Source of the DNA: Erwinia sp050410775
GTDB lineage: Bacteria; Pseudomonadota; Gammaproteobacteria; Enterobacterales; Enterobacteriaceae
DNA: 64,000 nt
Strand: one strand, 5' to 3'
NCBI RefSeq assembly: GCF_050410775.1
Contig: NZ_CP191229.1
Under the pieces are notes generated by a model, which saw only the letters and a list, made by a program, of their open reading frames with translations, was not told the DNA's origin and did no database searches. The translations under genes and the position numbers were made by a program. This document shows, in pieces, positions 36,887-46,171 of the stretch; position 1 is the stretch's first letter; each line of letters starts with the position of its first letter.

Positions 36887-37891
36887 ATGAAACACGTCGA
36901 TAAACTCACTGAAAATGATGTGACTCCCGAAAGCGTTTTTAACGCGCGGCGCCGCCAGCTGTTACAAACGCTGGGGATAGGCGCGGCTGCGCTGTCGCTG
37001 CCCGCCGTTTCTCACGCCGACGTGCTTTCATGGTTTAAGGGTAACGATCGCCCCAAGGCCCCCGCAGGGAAACCACTCGACTTCAGTAAACCGCCTCAGT
37101 ACCAGGCCGACCTGCCGCTGACCCCTGAGGATAAAGTTACCGGTTACAATAATTTCTATGAGTTCGGGCTGGATAAAGCCGATCCGGCGGCAAACGCCGG
37201 CACGCTGCAAACCACCGACTGGAAAATTGAGATTGGCGGCGAGGTGGCGAAGCCGCTGACACTGAACATGGATGATATCTATAAGCGTTTCCCGCTGGAG
37301 CAGCGCATTTACCGGATGCGTTGTGTGGAGGCCTGGTCAATGGTTGTCCCCTGGATTGGCTTTGAACTGGGCAAACTGCTGAAGGCGGCCGAGCCGACCA
37401 GCAATGCCCGCTACGTGGCCTTTCAGACGCTCTATGCCCCCGAACAGATGCCAGGCCAGAAAGACAGGTTTATCGGAGGCGGCCTTGATTACCCCTATGT
37501 TGAAGGTCTGCGCCTGGATGAGGCAATGCACCCGCTGACGCTGCTCACCACTGGCGTCTATGGGAAGGCGCTGCCACCGCAGAACGGCGCCCCTATCCGC
37601 CTGACCGTGCCCTGGAAATATGGCTTTAAAAACATTAAATCGATCGTGAAGATCACGCTGATGAAAGATATGCCGCCCACGACCTGGAATCAGTTAGCCG
37701 CCGACGAGTATGGCTTCTACGGCAACGTTAATCCGCATGTCGATCATCCCCGCTGGTCGCAGGCTACCGAGCGTTTTATTGGATCCGGGGGCATTCTGGA
37801 CGTCAAACGTCAGCCCACGCTGTTGTTTAACGGCTATGCCGATCGGGTCGCCTCACTCTATCGCGGCCTCGATCTGAGGGAGAACTTCTGA
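36887..37891 (+). CDS. msrP: Periplasmic methionine sulfoxide reductase, catalytic subunit
   Basis: 334 residues from the ATG at 36887 (GGAGG 8 nt upstream). The N-terminus is a Tat signal (ARRRQLLQTLG with a following hydrophobic run, cut near SHA). The mature protein is the sulfite-oxidase fold with the molybdopterin cysteine in YRMRCVEAWSM. It repairs oxidised methionines in periplasmic proteins with electrons from MsrQ. Its TGA overlaps the msrQ ATG by one base. In E. coli this pair lies elsewhere; here it stands between acuI and aroQ. Confidence 0.97.
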   Translation: MKHVDKLTENDVTPESVFNARRRQLLQTLGIGAAALSLPAVSHADVLSWFKGNDRPKAPAGKPLDFSKPPQYQADLPLTPEDKVTGYNNFYEFGLDKADPAANAGTLQTTDWKIEIGGEVAKPLTLNMDDIYKRFPLEQRIYRMRCVEAWSMVVPWIGFELGKLLKAAEPTSNARYVAFQTLYAPEQMPGQKDRFIGGGLDYPYVEGLRLDEAMHPLTLLTTGVYGKALPPQNGAPIRLTVPWKYGFKNIKSIVKITLMKDMPPTTWNQLAADEYGFYGNVNPHVDHPRWSQATERFIGSGGILDVKRQPTLLFNGYADRVASLYRGLDLRENF

Positions 37892-38493
37892 TGGTTCGTC
37901 TGTCAGTCCGGCAAATCTCCGTGCTGAAGGTGCTGCTTCATCTGGCCGGTTTTTTGCCGCTGCTCTGGCTGCTGCTATCGGTCAATCAGGGCTGGTTCAG
38001 CGCCGATCCGGCAAAAGATATTCAGCACTTTACCGGCAGGATGGCGCTCAAGTTTTTGCTGGGTACGCTGCTGGTCACGCCGGTTGCGCGCTACGGTAAG
38101 CAGCCTCTGCTGATCCGCGTTCGCCGTCTGCTGGGCCTCTGGTGTTTTGCCTGGGCAACCTTACATCTTGTCAGTTATTCCGTGCTGGAATTAGGCATCA
38201 ATAATCTCAGCCTGTTGGGATCGGAACTGATCTCACGCCCTTATCTGACGCTGGGCATTATCAGCTGGATCATCCTGTTGGCGCTGGCCGCCACGTCGTT
38301 TCAGAAGGCGCAGCGTAAGCTGGGCAAGCGCTGGCAAACGCTGCACAATGCCGTTTATCTGGTGGCTATTCTGGCGCCGGTTCATTATTTATGGTCAGTA
38401 AAAACGCTGTCGCCCCAGCCGGTTTTCTATGCGCTGGCTGCCGCTATCCTGCTGGCATGGCGCTATAAGAAGTTTCGTCAATGGCTACGCTAA
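37891..38493 (+). CDS. msrQ: MsrPQ haem-binding membrane subunit
   Basis: 200 residues with six membrane helices and the ferric-reductase-like haem histidines (for example ATLHLVSY and the LHNAVYLVAILAPVHYLWS block). It passes electrons from the quinone pool to MsrP. It is translationally coupled to msrP through TGATG. Confidence 0.96.
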   Translation: MVRLSVRQISVLKVLLHLAGFLPLLWLLLSVNQGWFSADPAKDIQHFTGRMALKFLLGTLLVTPVARYGKQPLLIRVRRLLGLWCFAWATLHLVSYSVLELGINNLSLLGSELISRPYLTLGIISWIILLALAATSFQKAQRKLGKRWQTLHNAVYLVAILAPVHYLWSVKTLSPQPVFYALAAAILLAWRYKKFRQWLR

Positions 38494-38534
38494 ATCACCG
38501 CCAGATTGTGTTCTGCCCCGCATATCCTGCATTT

Positions 38535-38561
38535 AATCGCGTCTCTTCAGGGGACGCGATT
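38535..38561 (+). terminator. Hairpin after msrPQ
   Basis: A 9-bp perfect stem (AATCGCGTC/GACGCGATT) 40 nt after msrQ has no T-run. It is probably a 3'-end hairpin or a weak terminator ahead of aroQ. Confidence 0.45.
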
Positions 38562-38614
38562 GATTAACTTCGCTGATACGACCAGTATTTAGCTGCGAAT
38601 TGCCCCGAAATGGT

Positions 38615-38620
38615 TATAAT
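38615..38620 (+). promoter_or_regulatory. Candidate -10 of the aroQ-accBC promoter
   Basis: A perfect TATAAT stands 110 nt before aroQ. No good -35 is visible at 16-18 bp, so regulation may need an activator or an extended element. Confidence 0.4.
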
Positions 38621-38730
38621 GCCCGACTTCAAACCTGCGCCCGGGTCAAAATTCACCATGAAAGGTGACAAATGGCTTTTGCCCATGTATTTTGTGCGAT
38701 GCCTTATTTATCGCAGGAGATAGCAGCAAG

Positions 38731-39183
38731 ATGGCTGATAAGTTTCATATACTGCTCTTAAACGGACCTAACCTGAACCTGCTTGGCACACGCGAGCCGG
38801 AGAAGTACGGTAGGACAACGTTAGCAGATATCGTTAGCACCCTGACATCGCAGGCTGACGAGTTGAACGTGAAACTGAGTCATCTTCAGTCTAATGCGGA
38901 GCATGTCCTTATTGACCGCATTCATGAGGCAAGAGGCAATGTGGATTACATCGTCATCAATCCGGCCGCTTTCACGCATACCAGCGTGGCCATTCGTGAT
39001 GCCCTGCTTGCGGTAAGCATCCCGTTTATCGAAGTGCACTTGTCAAACGTGCACGCTCGTGAGCCTTTTCGCCATCACTCTTATCTTTCTGATATTGCTG
39101 CTGGCGTAATTTGTGGGCTCGGCGACGACGGCTATACCTGGGCTTTACAGACGGCCGTAAAACGCCTGTCACAATCTAATTAA
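38731..39183 (+). CDS. aroQ: Type II 3-dehydroquinate dehydratase
   Basis: 150 residues from the ATG at 38731 (AGGAGA upstream); an upstream in-frame start lacks support. Hallmarks are LLLNGPNLNLLGTREP with the catalytic loop tyrosine after it (KYG), NPAAFTHTSVAIRDAL, and EVHLSNVHAREPFRHHS with the catalytic histidine. It carries out the third step of the shikimate pathway. E. coli lacks this type at the acc locus (it uses AroD); aroQ-accBC is common in other gamma-proteobacteria. Confidence 0.97.
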   Translation: MADKFHILLLNGPNLNLLGTREPEKYGRTTLADIVSTLTSQADELNVKLSHLQSNAEHVLIDRIHEARGNVDYIVINPAAFTHTSVAIRDALLAVSIPFIEVHLSNVHAREPFRHHSYLSDIAAGVICGLGDDGYTWALQTAVKRLSQSN

Positions 39184-39204
39184 CGAGAGTACGGAACCAC
39201 ATTT

Positions 39205-39672
39205 ATGGATATTCGTAAGATTAAAAAACTGATCGAACTGGTTGAAGAATCAGGCATCGCTGAACTGGAAATTTCTGAAGGTGAAGAGTCTGTTCGCATC
39301 AGTCGCGCACCGGTAAATACCGGCTATCCGATGATGCAGCAGGCTTACGCTGCGCCAATGATGCAGCAGCCTGCACTGGCCGCCGCCGTTGCCCCAGCGG
39401 CGCCGGCGATGGAAGTCCCGGTGAGTGCTGAGATCAGTGGACATATCGTACGTTCACCTATGGTCGGTACCTTCTACCGCACCCCAAGCCCGGACGCAAA
39501 AGCGTTTGTGGAAGTGGGACAGAAAGTTAACGCAGGTGACACCCTGTGCATCGTTGAAGCGATGAAAATGATGAACCAGATCGAAGCGGATAAATCCGGC
39601 GTAGTGAAAGCGATTCTGGTCGAAAGCGGCCAACCCGTTGAATTTGACGAGCCGCTGGTAGTCATCGAATAA
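39205..39672 (+). CDS. accB: Biotin carboxyl carrier protein of acetyl-CoA carboxylase
   Basis: 155 residues. An N-terminal domain (1-35) is followed by an Ala/Pro/Met/Gln-rich linker (36-75) and the biotinyl domain with K121 in VEAMKMMNQIEAD, and a protruding thumb loop as in E. coli. It carries carboxybiotin between AccC and AccAD. accC follows after 12 nt. Confidence 0.98.
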   Translation: MDIRKIKKLIELVEESGIAELEISEGEESVRISRAPVNTGYPMMQQAYAAPMMQQPALAAAVAPAAPAMEVPVSAEISGHIVRSPMVGTFYRTPSPDAKAFVEVGQKVNAGDTLCIVEAMKMMNQIEADKSGVVKAILVESGQPVEFDEPLVVIE

Positions 39673-39684
39673 CGAGGGCGAACC

Positions 39685-41034
39685 ATGCTGGATAAAATTG
39701 TAATAGCAAACCGCGGCGAAATTGCGCTGCGTATTCTGCGCGCCTGTAAAGAGCTGGGGATTAAAACCGTAGCCGTACACTCAAGCGCGGATCGTGATTT
39801 GAAACATGTGCTGCTGGCCGATGAAACCGTCTGTATCGGTCCTGCCCAGTCAGTGAAAAGCTATCTGAACATCCCTGCCCTGATCTCCGCTGCTGAGATC
39901 ACCGGTGCGGTGGCGATCCACCCCGGCTATGGCTTCCTGTCCGAAAATGCGGACTTTGCCGAGCAGGTTGAGCGTTCCGGTTTCATTTTCATCGGCCCGA
40001 AAGCGGAAACCATTCGCCTGATGGGCGACAAAGTCTCTGCCATTAACGCGATGAAAAAAACCGGCGTTCCAACCGTACCCGGCTCTGATGGTTCGCTGAC
40101 GGATGACATGGAGAAGAACCGTGCCTTTGCCGAGCGTATCGGTTATCCGGTGATCATCAAAGCCTCCGGCGGCGGCGGCGGTCGCGGCATGCGCGTGGTG
40201 CGCAGCGATAAAGATCTGGAACAATCCATCAATATGACCCGTGCGGAAGCGAAAGCCGCTTTCAATAACGATATGGTCTATATGGAGAAGTATCTCGAAA
40301 ACCCACGCCACATCGAAATTCAGGTGCTGGCTGACGGTCAGGGCAACGCCATCTACCTTGCCGAGCGCGACTGCTCGATGCAGCGCCGTCACCAGAAAGT
40401 GGTGGAAGAAGCGCCTGCACCGGGGATCACGCCGGAAATGCGTCGCTTCATCGGCGATCGCTGCGCTAAAGCCTGTATCGATATCGGCTACCGTGGCGCA
40501 GGGACCTTCGAATTCCTGTTTGAGAACGGCGAGTTCTATTTCATTGAAATGAACACCCGTATCCAGGTTGAACATCCGGTTACCGAGATGATCACCGGCG
40601 TGGATTTGATCAAAGAGCAGCTGCGTATCGCTGCCGGTCAGCCACTGTCAATCAAGCAGGAAGACGTGGTGATTCGAGGCCATGCGGTCGAGTGCCGTAT
40701 TAACGCCGAAGACCCTAATACCTTCCTGCCAAGTCCCGGCAAGATCACCCGCTTCCATGCACCAGGTGGTTTTGGCGTGCGCTGGGAATCTCATATTTAT
40801 GCGGGTTATACCGTACCGCCTTATTATGACTCCATGATCGGCAAGCTGATCACCTATGGTGAGACGCGTGATGTGGCTATCGCCCGTATGAAAAACGCGC
40901 TGGCTGAGCTGATCATTGACGGCATCAAGGTGAACGTCGAGCTTCAGATGAAGATCATGTCGGACGAAAACTTCCAGCAGGGTGGCACCAACATCCACTA
41001 TCTGGAGAAAAAACTCGGCCTTCAGGAAACCTGA
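39685..41034 (+). CDS. accC: Biotin carboxylase of acetyl-CoA carboxylase
   Basis: 449 residues, the E. coli length. ATP-grasp architecture: the N-domain starts MLDKIVIANRGEIALR, a glycine-rich lid KASGGGGGRGMR is near residue 160, and the active site is EMNTRIQVEHPVTE near 290. It carboxylates biotin on AccB using ATP and bicarbonate. A strong terminator follows. Confidence 0.99.
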   Translation: MLDKIVIANRGEIALRILRACKELGIKTVAVHSSADRDLKHVLLADETVCIGPAQSVKSYLNIPALISAAEITGAVAIHPGYGFLSENADFAEQVERSGFIFIGPKAETIRLMGDKVSAINAMKKTGVPTVPGSDGSLTDDMEKNRAFAERIGYPVIIKASGGGGGRGMRVVRSDKDLEQSINMTRAEAKAAFNNDMVYMEKYLENPRHIEIQVLADGQGNAIYLAERDCSMQRRHQKVVEEAPAPGITPEMRRFIGDRCAKACIDIGYRGAGTFEFLFENGEFYFIEMNTRIQVEHPVTEMITGVDLIKEQLRIAAGQPLSIKQEDVVIRGHAVECRINAEDPNTFLPSPGKITRFHAPGGFGVRWESHIYAGYTVPPYYDSMIGKLITYGETRDVAIARMKNALAELIIDGIKVNVELQMKIMSDENFQQGGTNIHYLEKKLGLQET

Positions 41035-41052
41035 TTTGCCTGACGTTTTGCC

Positions 41053-41079
41053 AAAAAGGCCGGTCTGACCGGCCTTTTT
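41053..41079 (+). terminator. Terminator of accBC
   Basis: AAAGGCCGGT/ACCGGCCTTT with a 3-nt loop, flanked by A and T runs; it ends the operon 20 nt after accC. Confidence 0.92.
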
Positions 41080-41109
41080 CTTTATGAAATTTTGGGGCGA
41101 GGAGTGGAG

Positions 41110-41352
41110 ATGGACAAACGTTTTGTTCAGGCTCATCGGGAGGCGCGCTGGGCGTTCTGGCTGGCAGTCGCCTATCTTACCGCGTGGTCGCTGATGGCCT
41201 GGCTCTCAGACGCTGAACAAGGTGTAACGGGGCTGCCTCACTGGTTCGAAATGGCCTGTCTGCTTGTGCCTGCGCTGTTCATTTTTTTATGCTGGCTGAT
41301 GATCCGGCTGGTATTTCGCGATATCCCGCTGGAGGACAAGCGTGAAACTTGA
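41110..41352 (+). CDS. yhdT: Small membrane protein YhdT (DUF997)
   Basis: 80 residues from the ATG at 41110 (GAGGAGTGGAG upstream), starting MDKRFVQAHREARWA. Two membrane helices (about 14-34 and 48-70) and the end FRDIPLEDK. Its 3' end overlaps the panF start by 11 nt. Function is unknown; the constant pairing with panF suggests an accessory role. Confidence 0.93.
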   Translation: MDKRFVQAHREARWAFWLAVAYLTAWSLMAWLSDAEQGVTGLPHWFEMACLLVPALFIFLCWLMIRLVFRDIPLEDKRET

Positions 41353-42796
41353 AATCATCCTGCCTCTGGCAGGCTATCTGGTGCTGGTGGCGGCCCTCTC
41401 CGTCTATGCGATGCGTAAACGCCGTACGGGCAATTTTCTCAGCGAATATTTCCTCGGCAGCCGCTCCATGGGCGGCTTCGTGCTCGCAATGACCTTAGCC
41501 ACGACTTACATCAGCGCCAGTTCGTTTATCGGCGGTCCGGGTGCGGCCTATAAGTATGGGCTGGGCTGGGTTCTGCTGGCGATGGTGCAGGTGCCTGCCG
41601 TCTGGCTTTCGCTGGGTATCCTTGGCAAAAAATTCGCCATCCTGGCCCGGCGCTACAATGCCGTGACGCTCAACGACATGCTCTATGCACGCTATCGCAG
41701 TCCGCTGCTGGTCTGGTTTGCCAGCCTGAGCCTGCTGGTGGCGTTTATCGGCGCCATGACCGTTCAGTTTATTGGCGGGGCGCGGCTGCTGGAAACCGCC
41801 GCCAACATTCCTTATGAGACCGGGCTGCTGATTTTTGGCGTCACCATTGCGCTCTATACCGCGTTTGGGGGCTTTCGCGCCAGCGTGCTCAACGATGCGA
41901 TGCAGGGCCTGGTCATGCTGATCGGCACCTTTATGCTGCTGTTTGCCATCATTCATGCGGCTGGCGGCATGCACAGCGCTGTCGATAAGCTTCAGCAGAT
42001 CGATCCGCAGCTGGTCACGCCGGGCGGCGTGGATAACATCATCACTCCCACCTTCCTGGCCTCGTTTTCGATCCTTGTCTGCTTTGGGGTCATCGGTTTG
42101 CCGCACACGGCGGTACGCTGCATCTCCTATAAAAACAGCAAAGCCGTGCACGGCGGCATGCTGATTGGCACGCTTGTGGTGACGCTGTTGACCCTGGGAA
42201 TGCATCTGGCAGGCGCGCTGGGCCGGGCGGTGCTCCCCGATATGACGATCCCCGATCGGGTGATCCCGACGCTGATGATCCAGGTTTTACCGCCGCTGGC
42301 CGCCGGGATCTTTCTCGCCGCGCCGATGGCCGCCATTATGTCGACGATCAATGCCCAGCTATTGCAATCCTCCGCCACGATCGTCAAAGATCTCTACCTG
42401 CGGATACGACCTCAGCAGATGCATAATGAGCCGCTGCTGAAGAAGATGTCAGGCTTAATTACGCTGGTGCTTGGCCTGCTGCTGCTGCTGGCCGCCTGGC
42501 ATCCACCAGAAATGATTATCTGGCTTAACCTGCTGGCGTTTGGCGGCCTGGAGGCCGTTTTCCTCTGGCCGCTGGTGCTGGGCCTGTACTGGGAGAAAGC
42601 CAATGCCGCCGGTGCGCTGAGCAGTATGTTTGCCGGCGCAGGCAGTTACACCTTACTTGCCAGTCTGTCCCTCCAGCCGTGGGGATATCATCCGATCGTA
42701 CCGGCGCTGACGCTCAGTCTGATCGCCTTTATTATCGGCAACCGTTTTGGCTCCTCCGCTGAACAATCAGCGTCAGCCTCCACCCTGTTTGATTAA
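41342..42796 (+). CDS. panF: Sodium/pantothenate symporter PanF
   Basis: 484 residues beginning at a GTG that overlaps yhdT. SSS-family transporter with about 13 membrane helices. Signature stretches are EYFLGSRSMGGFVLAMT, SSFIGGPGAAYKYGLGW and GLPHTAVRC. It imports pantothenate for coenzyme A synthesis, which fits its place after accBC. Confidence 0.96.
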   Translation: MKLEIILPLAGYLVLVAALSVYAMRKRRTGNFLSEYFLGSRSMGGFVLAMTLATTYISASSFIGGPGAAYKYGLGWVLLAMVQVPAVWLSLGILGKKFAILARRYNAVTLNDMLYARYRSPLLVWFASLSLLVAFIGAMTVQFIGGARLLETAANIPYETGLLIFGVTIALYTAFGGFRASVLNDAMQGLVMLIGTFMLLFAIIHAAGGMHSAVDKLQQIDPQLVTPGGVDNIITPTFLASFSILVCFGVIGLPHTAVRCISYKNSKAVHGGMLIGTLVVTLLTLGMHLAGALGRAVLPDMTIPDRVIPTLMIQVLPPLAAGIFLAAPMAAIMSTINAQLLQSSATIVKDLYLRIRPQQMHNEPLLKKMSGLITLVLGLLLLLAAWHPPEMIIWLNLLAFGGLEAVFLWPLVLGLYWEKANAAGALSSMFAGAGSYTLLASLSLQPWGYHPIVPALTLSLIAFIIGNRFGSSAEQSASASTLFD

Positions 42797-42807
42797 AGAG
42801 AGTTGCA

Positions 42808-43689
42808 ATGCCCTGGATACAAATGAAGATCAATACCACTGGCGCTCAGGCTGAAGATCTGGGCGATGCGCTGATGGAGAACGGGGCTGTTTCGGTCACG
42901 TTTCAGGATACCCATGATAATCCGGTATTTGAGCCGCTGCCTGGCGAAACCCGTCTCTGGGGTGATACGGATGTTATCGCCCTCTTTGATGCCGAAACGG
43001 AGATGCGTGAGGTGATCGCTGGCCTGGAACCGCATCCGCTTCTTGGCCCGGGCTTCCCACACAAAATCGAGCAGATTGAAGATAAAGACTGGGAGCGCGA
43101 GTGGATGGACAATTTCCATCCGATGCGTTTTGGACAGCGCCTGTGGATCTGCCCAAGCTGGCGCGATGTGCCTGACCCGGACGCCGTCAACGTTATGCTC
43201 GATCCCGGCCTGGCATTTGGCACCGGCACCCACCCGACGACCGCACTGTGCCTGGCCTGGCTGGACGGTCTGGATCTGGCCGGTAAAACCGTGATCGATT
43301 TTGGTTGCGGCTCCGGCATCCTGGCAATTGCGGCGCTGAAACTGGGCGCGGCCAGCGCTATCGGTATTGATATCGATCCTCAGGCGATTCAGGCCAGCCG
43401 GGCCAACGCCGAACGTAACGGCGTCTCTGAACGTCTTTCACTCTTCCTGCCGCACGAGCAGCCAGCAGACCTGAGCGCGGATGTGGTTGTCGCTAACATT
43501 CTTGCCGGCCCTCTGCGCGAACTGGCGCCGCTCATTGGCGTATTGCCAGTGACAGGTGGTCATCTGGGCTTATCGGGCGTCCTGGCAAGTCAGGCCGCCA
43601 GCGTTTGTGAAGCTTACGAGGAGAAGTTCGCTCTCGATCCCGTGGCGGAGAAAGAAGAGTGGTGCCGCATCACAGGCGTCCGCCGCTGA
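42808..43689 (+). CDS. prmA: Ribosomal protein L11 methyltransferase
   Basis: 293 residues. An N-terminal L11-recognition domain (1-60, MPWIQMKI) is joined by a linker helix to a class I methyltransferase domain with TVIDFGCGSGILAIAALKLGA near 162. The NPPY-like catalytic region is VVANILAGPL. It methylates L11 on several amino groups. It follows panF by 11 nt. Confidence 0.97.
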   Translation: MPWIQMKINTTGAQAEDLGDALMENGAVSVTFQDTHDNPVFEPLPGETRLWGDTDVIALFDAETEMREVIAGLEPHPLLGPGFPHKIEQIEDKDWEREWMDNFHPMRFGQRLWICPSWRDVPDPDAVNVMLDPGLAFGTGTHPTTALCLAWLDGLDLAGKTVIDFGCGSGILAIAALKLGAASAIGIDIDPQAIQASRANAERNGVSERLSLFLPHEQPADLSADVVVANILAGPLRELAPLIGVLPVTGGHLGLSGVLASQAASVCEAYEEKFALDPVAEKEEWCRITGVRR

Positions 43690-43695
43690 GACCCT

Positions 43696-43723
43696 CTGCT
43701 CCAGGGAAGGAGCAGATGATTTT
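43696..43723 (+). terminator. Probable terminator of prmA
   Basis: CTGCTCC/GGAGCAG with a 6-nt loop is followed by ATGATTTT, a weak T-tract. It lies between prmA and the carbonic anhydrase gene. Confidence 0.5.
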
Positions 43724-43811
43724 CCGGCATAATACCATTACTATTAGCAGGCCTATAAGTTAGGGAACCGGTCTTCATCCGGATGCCGGTAATTTCAGGA
43801 CATAATGGATT

Positions 43812-44549
43812 ATGAAAATTAAGAAGTTCGCACTGCTGTTTGTCGCCCTCGCTGCGTTACCTGCCTGGGCAGCGCCGGATATTCACTGGTCGTATGAAGG
43901 CAGCAATGCGCCCGAGCACTGGGGGGAATTAGCACCAGAGTTTCAAACCTGTAATAAGGGCCAGTATCAGTCTCCGATAGATATCCACCGGGTTATCGAT
44001 GGCAAATTACCTCCGCTACAGTTCAACTTTCACACCGATACCAAAACTATTGTCAATAACGGTCACACCATTCAGGTGACGGTGAAAGACAGCGATGATT
44101 TCTCGCTGGATAACGATACGTTTGTGCTTAAGCAGTTCCACTTTCATGCTCCCAGTGAAAACCATCTTTTCGGCAAAGCGTTTCCGATGGAGGCTCATTT
44201 TGTCCATGCTAACAAGGAGGGTGAGCTGGCAGTATTAGCCGTTATGTTTGAGCTGGGGGCAGAAAACAAAGCGCTTGATCCGATTATCGCTTCTATACCC
44301 ACCAGCACGGACAGCGTTGAGGTAATGAAGCAAAGCGTTAATATGGCGTCGCTCTTCCCTGCTGATAAGCATTATTACCGCTTCAGCGGTTCGCTGACGA
44401 CGCCGCCCTGCACGGAGGGGGTTCGCTGGCTGATAATGAAACATCCCGCGACGCTTTCTGCTGAGCAGCTGAAAGCGTTTGAGCACGTGTTAAAACACGC
44501 CAATAACCGGCCGGTGCAACATCTGAATGGGCGCATTGTTGTTGATTGA
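43812..44549 (+). CDS. cah: Periplasmic alpha-class carbonic anhydrase
   Basis: 245 residues. The signal peptide is cleaved near PAWA (residue 20). The zinc ligands are H110, H112 and H129 (QFHFHAPSENH and MEAHFVH), with the gatekeeper segment LTTPPCTEGVRW. Cysteines C47 and the one in PPCTEG probably form the family disulfide. It hydrates CO2 in the periplasm. The gene is inserted between prmA and dusB, which are adjacent in E. coli, and has its own 120-bp upstream region. Confidence 0.93.
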   Translation: MKIKKFALLFVALAALPAWAAPDIHWSYEGSNAPEHWGELAPEFQTCNKGQYQSPIDIHRVIDGKLPPLQFNFHTDTKTIVNNGHTIQVTVKDSDDFSLDNDTFVLKQFHFHAPSENHLFGKAFPMEAHFVHANKEGELAVLAVMFELGAENKALDPIIASIPTSTDSVEVMKQSVNMASLFPADKHYYRFSGSLTTPPCTEGVRWLIMKHPATLSAEQLKAFEHVLKHANNRPVQHLNGRIVVD

Positions 44550-44794
44550 GCCGAGTGAGCAAAAATTAAGCGGATTCAGCCGGCTGACGGGCGGCGTTTC
44601 GGCGGTACTTATCGCGTTTTCAGCATAAAGTTCCGTTATTTATAGGGTGAAGCCGGTCACAAAAAAAGAAAAATTCTTGTACAGGATTTCGCCAAACCAA
44701 TTCAACCGGCTGTAATATAAAGATATTTATTTTTACGGCCGGTTGCGTTAGCCTGGCTGACGCTTTCCAGGCATAAGTTGTTCAAAGTTTGTCC
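44550..44794. other. Gene-free stretch upstream of the dusB-fis promoter
   Basis: AT-rich in its second half (about 44660-44740), consistent with an UP element and Fis/CRP-binding region of the fis promoter, as known in E. coli. I see no gene. Confidence 0.45.
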
Positions 44795-44830
44795 TTTCAT
44801 CTTACGGAAAAAATGCGTAATATACGCCGC
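44795..44830 (+). promoter_or_regulatory. Stringently controlled dusB-fis promoter
   Basis: TTTCAT (-35, 44795-44800), a 17-bp spacer and TAATAT (-10, 44818-44823) are followed by the GC-rich discriminator ACGCCGCC. The block GCGTAATATACGCCGCC is, from memory, identical to the E. coli fis promoter, known for growth-rate and ppGpp control. Confidence 0.85.
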
Positions 44831-44861
44831 CTTGCGGACACACTATGGTCACTTTTTTTTC

Positions 44862-45827
44862 ATGCGCATAGGAAACCACCAGCTTCGCAATCGACTGATT
44901 GCAGCGCCCATGGCCGGAATTACCGACAGGCCCTTCCGGACTCTTTGTTATGCAATGGGGGCTGGTATGACCGTATCTGAGATGCTGTCGTCTAACCCTG
45001 AAGTCTGGGCTACCGACAAATCCCGGCTGCGTATGGTTCATGGCGACGAGCCTGGTATTCGTACCGTGCAAATCGCGGGTTGTGACCCTGAGGAGATGGC
45101 CGCTGCGGCGCGCATTAATGCTGCATCTGGCGCGCAGGTCATCGATATCAACATGGGATGTCCTGCCAAAAAAGTGAATCGTAAGATGGCGGGCTCGGCC
45201 CTGCTGCAACATCCGGCGCTGGTGAAGTCTATCCTCGCTGCCGTGGTGAATGCTGTAGACGTGCCCGTTACGCTGAAGATTCGCACCGGCTGGGATGCGG
45301 ATAACCGCAACTGTGTAGAAATTGCCCAATTGGCTGAGCGCTGTGGCATTCAGGCCCTGACCATTCACGGACGCACACGCGCGTGTTTGTTCAATGGCAA
45401 CGCTGAATACGACAGCATTCGGACAGTTAAGCAGAATGTCTCTATTCCCGTTATCGCGAACGGAGACATTACTGACCCGCATAAGGCCAGAGCCGTACTT
45501 GACTATACGGGGGCTGATGCCCTGATGATAGGACGTGCGGCTCAGGGAAGACCGTGGATCTTCCGGGAAATCCAGCATTATCTGGACACTGGGGAGCTGC
45601 TGGCACCGATGCCACTGGCTGAAGTAAAGCGCTTGCTCATCGGGCACCTACGGGAACTGCACGACTTTTATGGTCATCGCAAAGGATACCGTATTGCCCG
45701 GAAGCACGTCTCCTGGTATCTCCAGGAGCATGCCCCAAACGACCAGTTTCGGCGCACATTCAACGCCATTGAGGATGCCAGCGAACAGCTGGAGGCGTTG
45801 GAGGCATACTTCGAAAAACTTGCATAA
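44862..45827 (+). CDS. dusB: tRNA-dihydrouridine synthase B
   Basis: 321 residues from the ATG at 44862. FMN barrel with the start LIAAPMAGITDRPFR, the catalytic cysteine in NMGCPAKKVNRKMAGSAL, and GADALMIGRAAQGRPW near the phosphate site. It reduces U17 of tRNA. There is no ribosome site: a run of eight T residues precedes the ATG. It is the first gene of the dusB-fis operon. Confidence 0.97.
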   Translation: MRIGNHQLRNRLIAAPMAGITDRPFRTLCYAMGAGMTVSEMLSSNPEVWATDKSRLRMVHGDEPGIRTVQIAGCDPEEMAAAARINAASGAQVIDINMGCPAKKVNRKMAGSALLQHPALVKSILAAVVNAVDVPVTLKIRTGWDADNRNCVEIAQLAERCGIQALTIHGRTRACLFNGNAEYDSIRTVKQNVSIPVIANGDITDPHKARAVLDYTGADALMIGRAAQGRPWIFREIQHYLDTGELLAPMPLAEVKRLLIGHLRELHDFYGHRKGYRIARKHVSWYLQEHAPNDQFRRTFNAIEDASEQLEALEAYFEKLA

Positions 45828-45851
45828 TAGAAATAAAGAGCTGACAGAACT

Positions 45852-46148
45852 ATGTTCGAACAACGCGTAAATTCTGACGTACTGACCGTTTCAACCGTTA
45901 ACTCCCAGGATCAGGTGACCCAAAAGCCCCTGCGTGATTCGGTCAAACAGGCACTGAAGAACTATTTTGCTCAACTGAATGGTCAGGATGTTAATGACCT
46001 GTATGAGCTGGTTTTGGCTGAAGTAGAACAGCCACTGTTGGACATGGTGATGCAATATACCCGTGGCAACCAGACCCGTGCAGCCCTGATGATGGGTATC
46101 AACCGCGGTACGCTGCGTAAGAAACTGAAAAAATACGGCATGAACTGA
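45852..46148 (+). CDS. fis: Nucleoid protein Fis
   Basis: 98 residues, the invariant length. The N-terminal beta-hairpin arms are followed by helices and the C-terminal helix-turn-helix ([20 protein letters not shown]). It bends DNA, activates rRNA P1 promoters and controls its own operon. It follows dusB by 24 nt. Confidence 0.99.
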
Positions 46149-46171
46149 TTTATTTCGGCTATTGTCTGAAT

